40,404 nt of DNA from the NCBI GenBank assembly GCA_020693165.1, contig JAIMJQ010000016.1:1-40404 (forward strand). The letters are read 5' to 3'. Position 1 is the first letter of the stretch; each line of letters starts with the position of its first letter. The notes under the pieces are model-generated. The model was not told the DNA's origin, made no database searches, and worked only from the letters and a program-made list of their open reading frames with translations. Of the stretch, positions 39,499-40,404 are shown piece after piece. The position numbers were made by a program, and so were the translations under genes. The stretch is from Xanthomonas sp. Lineage in GTDB: Bacteria; Pseudomonadota; Gammaproteobacteria; Xanthomonadales; SZUA-5.

Positions 39499-40386
39499 AT
39501 GGCAATGCTGGGGCTGCGCAACTACATCGACCGATCGTCTCTTACGATCACCGCGTCGCCGACCGCGTTGGCGGAGTTGCCCACCAGTAACCTCAAAGTG
39601 CCCTGGTTCGACGGTATAGCTCGAGGCAGCTCTGTTGGTCGGACTGTTTCGCTGAGCTGGGAGCTGCCAGCCAGCGCGTCTGAGCCCGAGCCTCGCGTTG
39701 ACCTTGTAGCCCTGCTCGGCCTCAACTGGCGAAGCTCTTTTCTGGCCACCCTGAAGTGGTGGAACTTTGGTGGATCGTGGTCATCACCCCTTGGTTCAAC
39801 AAGCCAACTGCACTACTACATGGGCAGTTATGTTCCGTGGATCGGTCTGGTTCCCCGCAACGTCTTCGTGCCGATTCCTACAAGCGTCACTGAGGTGCAG
39901 TACTGGCGCCTGGACGTTACCTACAGCGTCAGCCCCGAGGACTCCTATGCGTGGGAGGCTCGGCGACTCTGGGCAGGCCCAGCCCTTCGCTTTTCGATGC
40001 GCGCAGAGCCCGAGACGGAGTGGTCTGGCACGCATGTGGTGGCGACCGGCGAGACTGGTATCCCGAATGTGAGCAGCGGCCGCACTTTCCGGCGGCTGGG
40101 TTTCGAGGGCAGATCCATTTCAGTTCGCGACGTTTACGGCGTTGAGAACTGGATGCACGATCTCAACCAGCTGCTGTTTGATCGCGGGCCTTACACGGAA
40201 GCCATTCTGTTGCCGCGGGATGTTTCTGACGGCTACACGCCTAACTTGGTGCAGACGCTGGGTGCTTACGGCCATCTGCTACCCGGACTTCGCACAAGGC
40301 TGATGCGGGGCAATCGCGTCGATTTATCAGGCCAGCTGCAAGAGGTCCCACATCCGCTTCCAAGTCCTTTGGTCGCCCCCACCTGA
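39499..40386 (+). CDS. Tail-tip protein of unknown role, last gene in window
   Basis: This 295-residue beta-rich protein starts three bases after the previous stop codon. It has repeated strands with many tryptophans (FLATLKWWNFGGSW, WRLDVTYSVSPEDSYAWEARRLW), then GRTFRRLGFEGRSISVRDVYGVENW, typical of tail-tip or baseplate proteins that follow the tape measure in B3/D3112-type phages (from memory). The C-terminus ends in a proline-rich tail and its stop TGA lies inside the 22-bp repeat at the window edge, so the true C-terminus is uncertain if that repeat is an assembly error. Confidence 0.68.
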   Translation: MAMLGLRNYIDRSSLTITASPTALAELPTSNLKVPWFDGIARGSSVGRTVSLSWELPASASEPEPRVDLVALLGLNWRSSFLATLKWWNFGGSWSSPLGSTSQLHYYMGSYVPWIGLVPRNVFVPIPTSVTEVQYWRLDVTYSVSPEDSYAWEARRLWAGPALRFSMRAEPETEWSGTHVVATGETGIPNVSSGRTFRRLGFEGRSISVRDVYGVENWMHDLNQLLFDRGPYTEAILLPRDVSDGYTPNLVQTLGAYGHLLPGLRTRLMRGNRVDLSGQLQEVPHPLPSPLVAPT

Positions 40387-40404
40387 ACGAATGCGACGAC
40401 GTCG
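40383..40404. repeat. 22-bp repeat of methylase sequence at right edge (copy 2)
   Basis: The last 22 bases of the window equal bases 525-546 in the same orientation. They include the stop codon of the preceding gene. An exact 22-bp match between unrelated genes is far beyond chance. It may be an assembly overlap, a misjoin, or a real junction with methylase sequence. No further sequence is available to decide. Confidence 0.85.

Noticed and set aside
1-40404. tRNA genes, CRISPR arrays, insertion sequences
   Set aside because: No cloverleaf, regularly spaced repeat array or IS-type transposase with terminal repeats was seen on either strand.

Overview
The window is almost all of a transposable (Mu-like) siphophage genome or prophage from a GC-rich proteobacterium. 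No host gene is recognisable, so the host cannot be named. The supporting genes are a DDE transposase with an exact D-35-E triad, a MuB/ExeA-type AAA+ ATPase, Gam, GemA and Mor homologues, a Mu-type terminase/portal/MuF set, and a lambda-like long non-contractile tail (one very large tape measure, a frameshifted pair of tail chaperones, no sheath).

Layout. From about 11.0 kb down to 0.16 kb the early operon reads leftward: Ner-like regulator, membrane protein, two HTH proteins, DUF3102-like protein, transposase, two small proteins, ATPase, several small conserved phage proteins, Gam, GemA, Mor, a small protein, and finally a DNA adenine methylase that ends at a strong intrinsic terminator. 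Many of these genes overlap by ATGA or GTGA, so the block looks like one translationally coupled transcript. From 11.05 kb a second, paralogous Ner-type regulator reads rightward. It is followed by five unrecognised genes (11.77-14.99 kb) that sit where lysogeny-expressed cargo is expected. The late region then reads rightward: lysis cassette (15.06-17.45 kb: holin-like protein, SLT lysozyme, membrane protein, Rz/Rz1), a zinc-finger protein, a fibre/tailspike module (17.65-21.06 kb), small and large terminase, portal, MuF, a protease-scaffold-capsid fusion, connectors, tail tube, chaperones, tape measure and two distal tail proteins. The window stops inside the tail-tip region, so the right end of the element is absent.

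How it works together. The two divergent regulators flank a 73-nt intergenic region holding a 32-bp imperfect palindrome, a likely lysis/lysogeny switch. Mor, made late in the early operon, probably activates the late promoters: a 26-nt element with 23/26 identity occurs exactly upstream of the lysis operon (14986-15011) and upstream of the head operon (26238-26263). A weaker inverted copy precedes the methylase, suggesting Mom-like late control.

Most interesting points: the duplicated Mor-type sites; the uncharacterised 3- to 5-gene cassette at 11.77-14.99 kb with a recurring VAGRD motif; the single-ORF protease/scaffold/major capsid with a nested in-frame start; a canonical GGGAAAC -1 frameshift site; a 57-codon antisense coiled-coil gene inside the head operon; and a 22-bp exact repeat of the methylase gene at the right edge of the window, which may be an assembly artefact.
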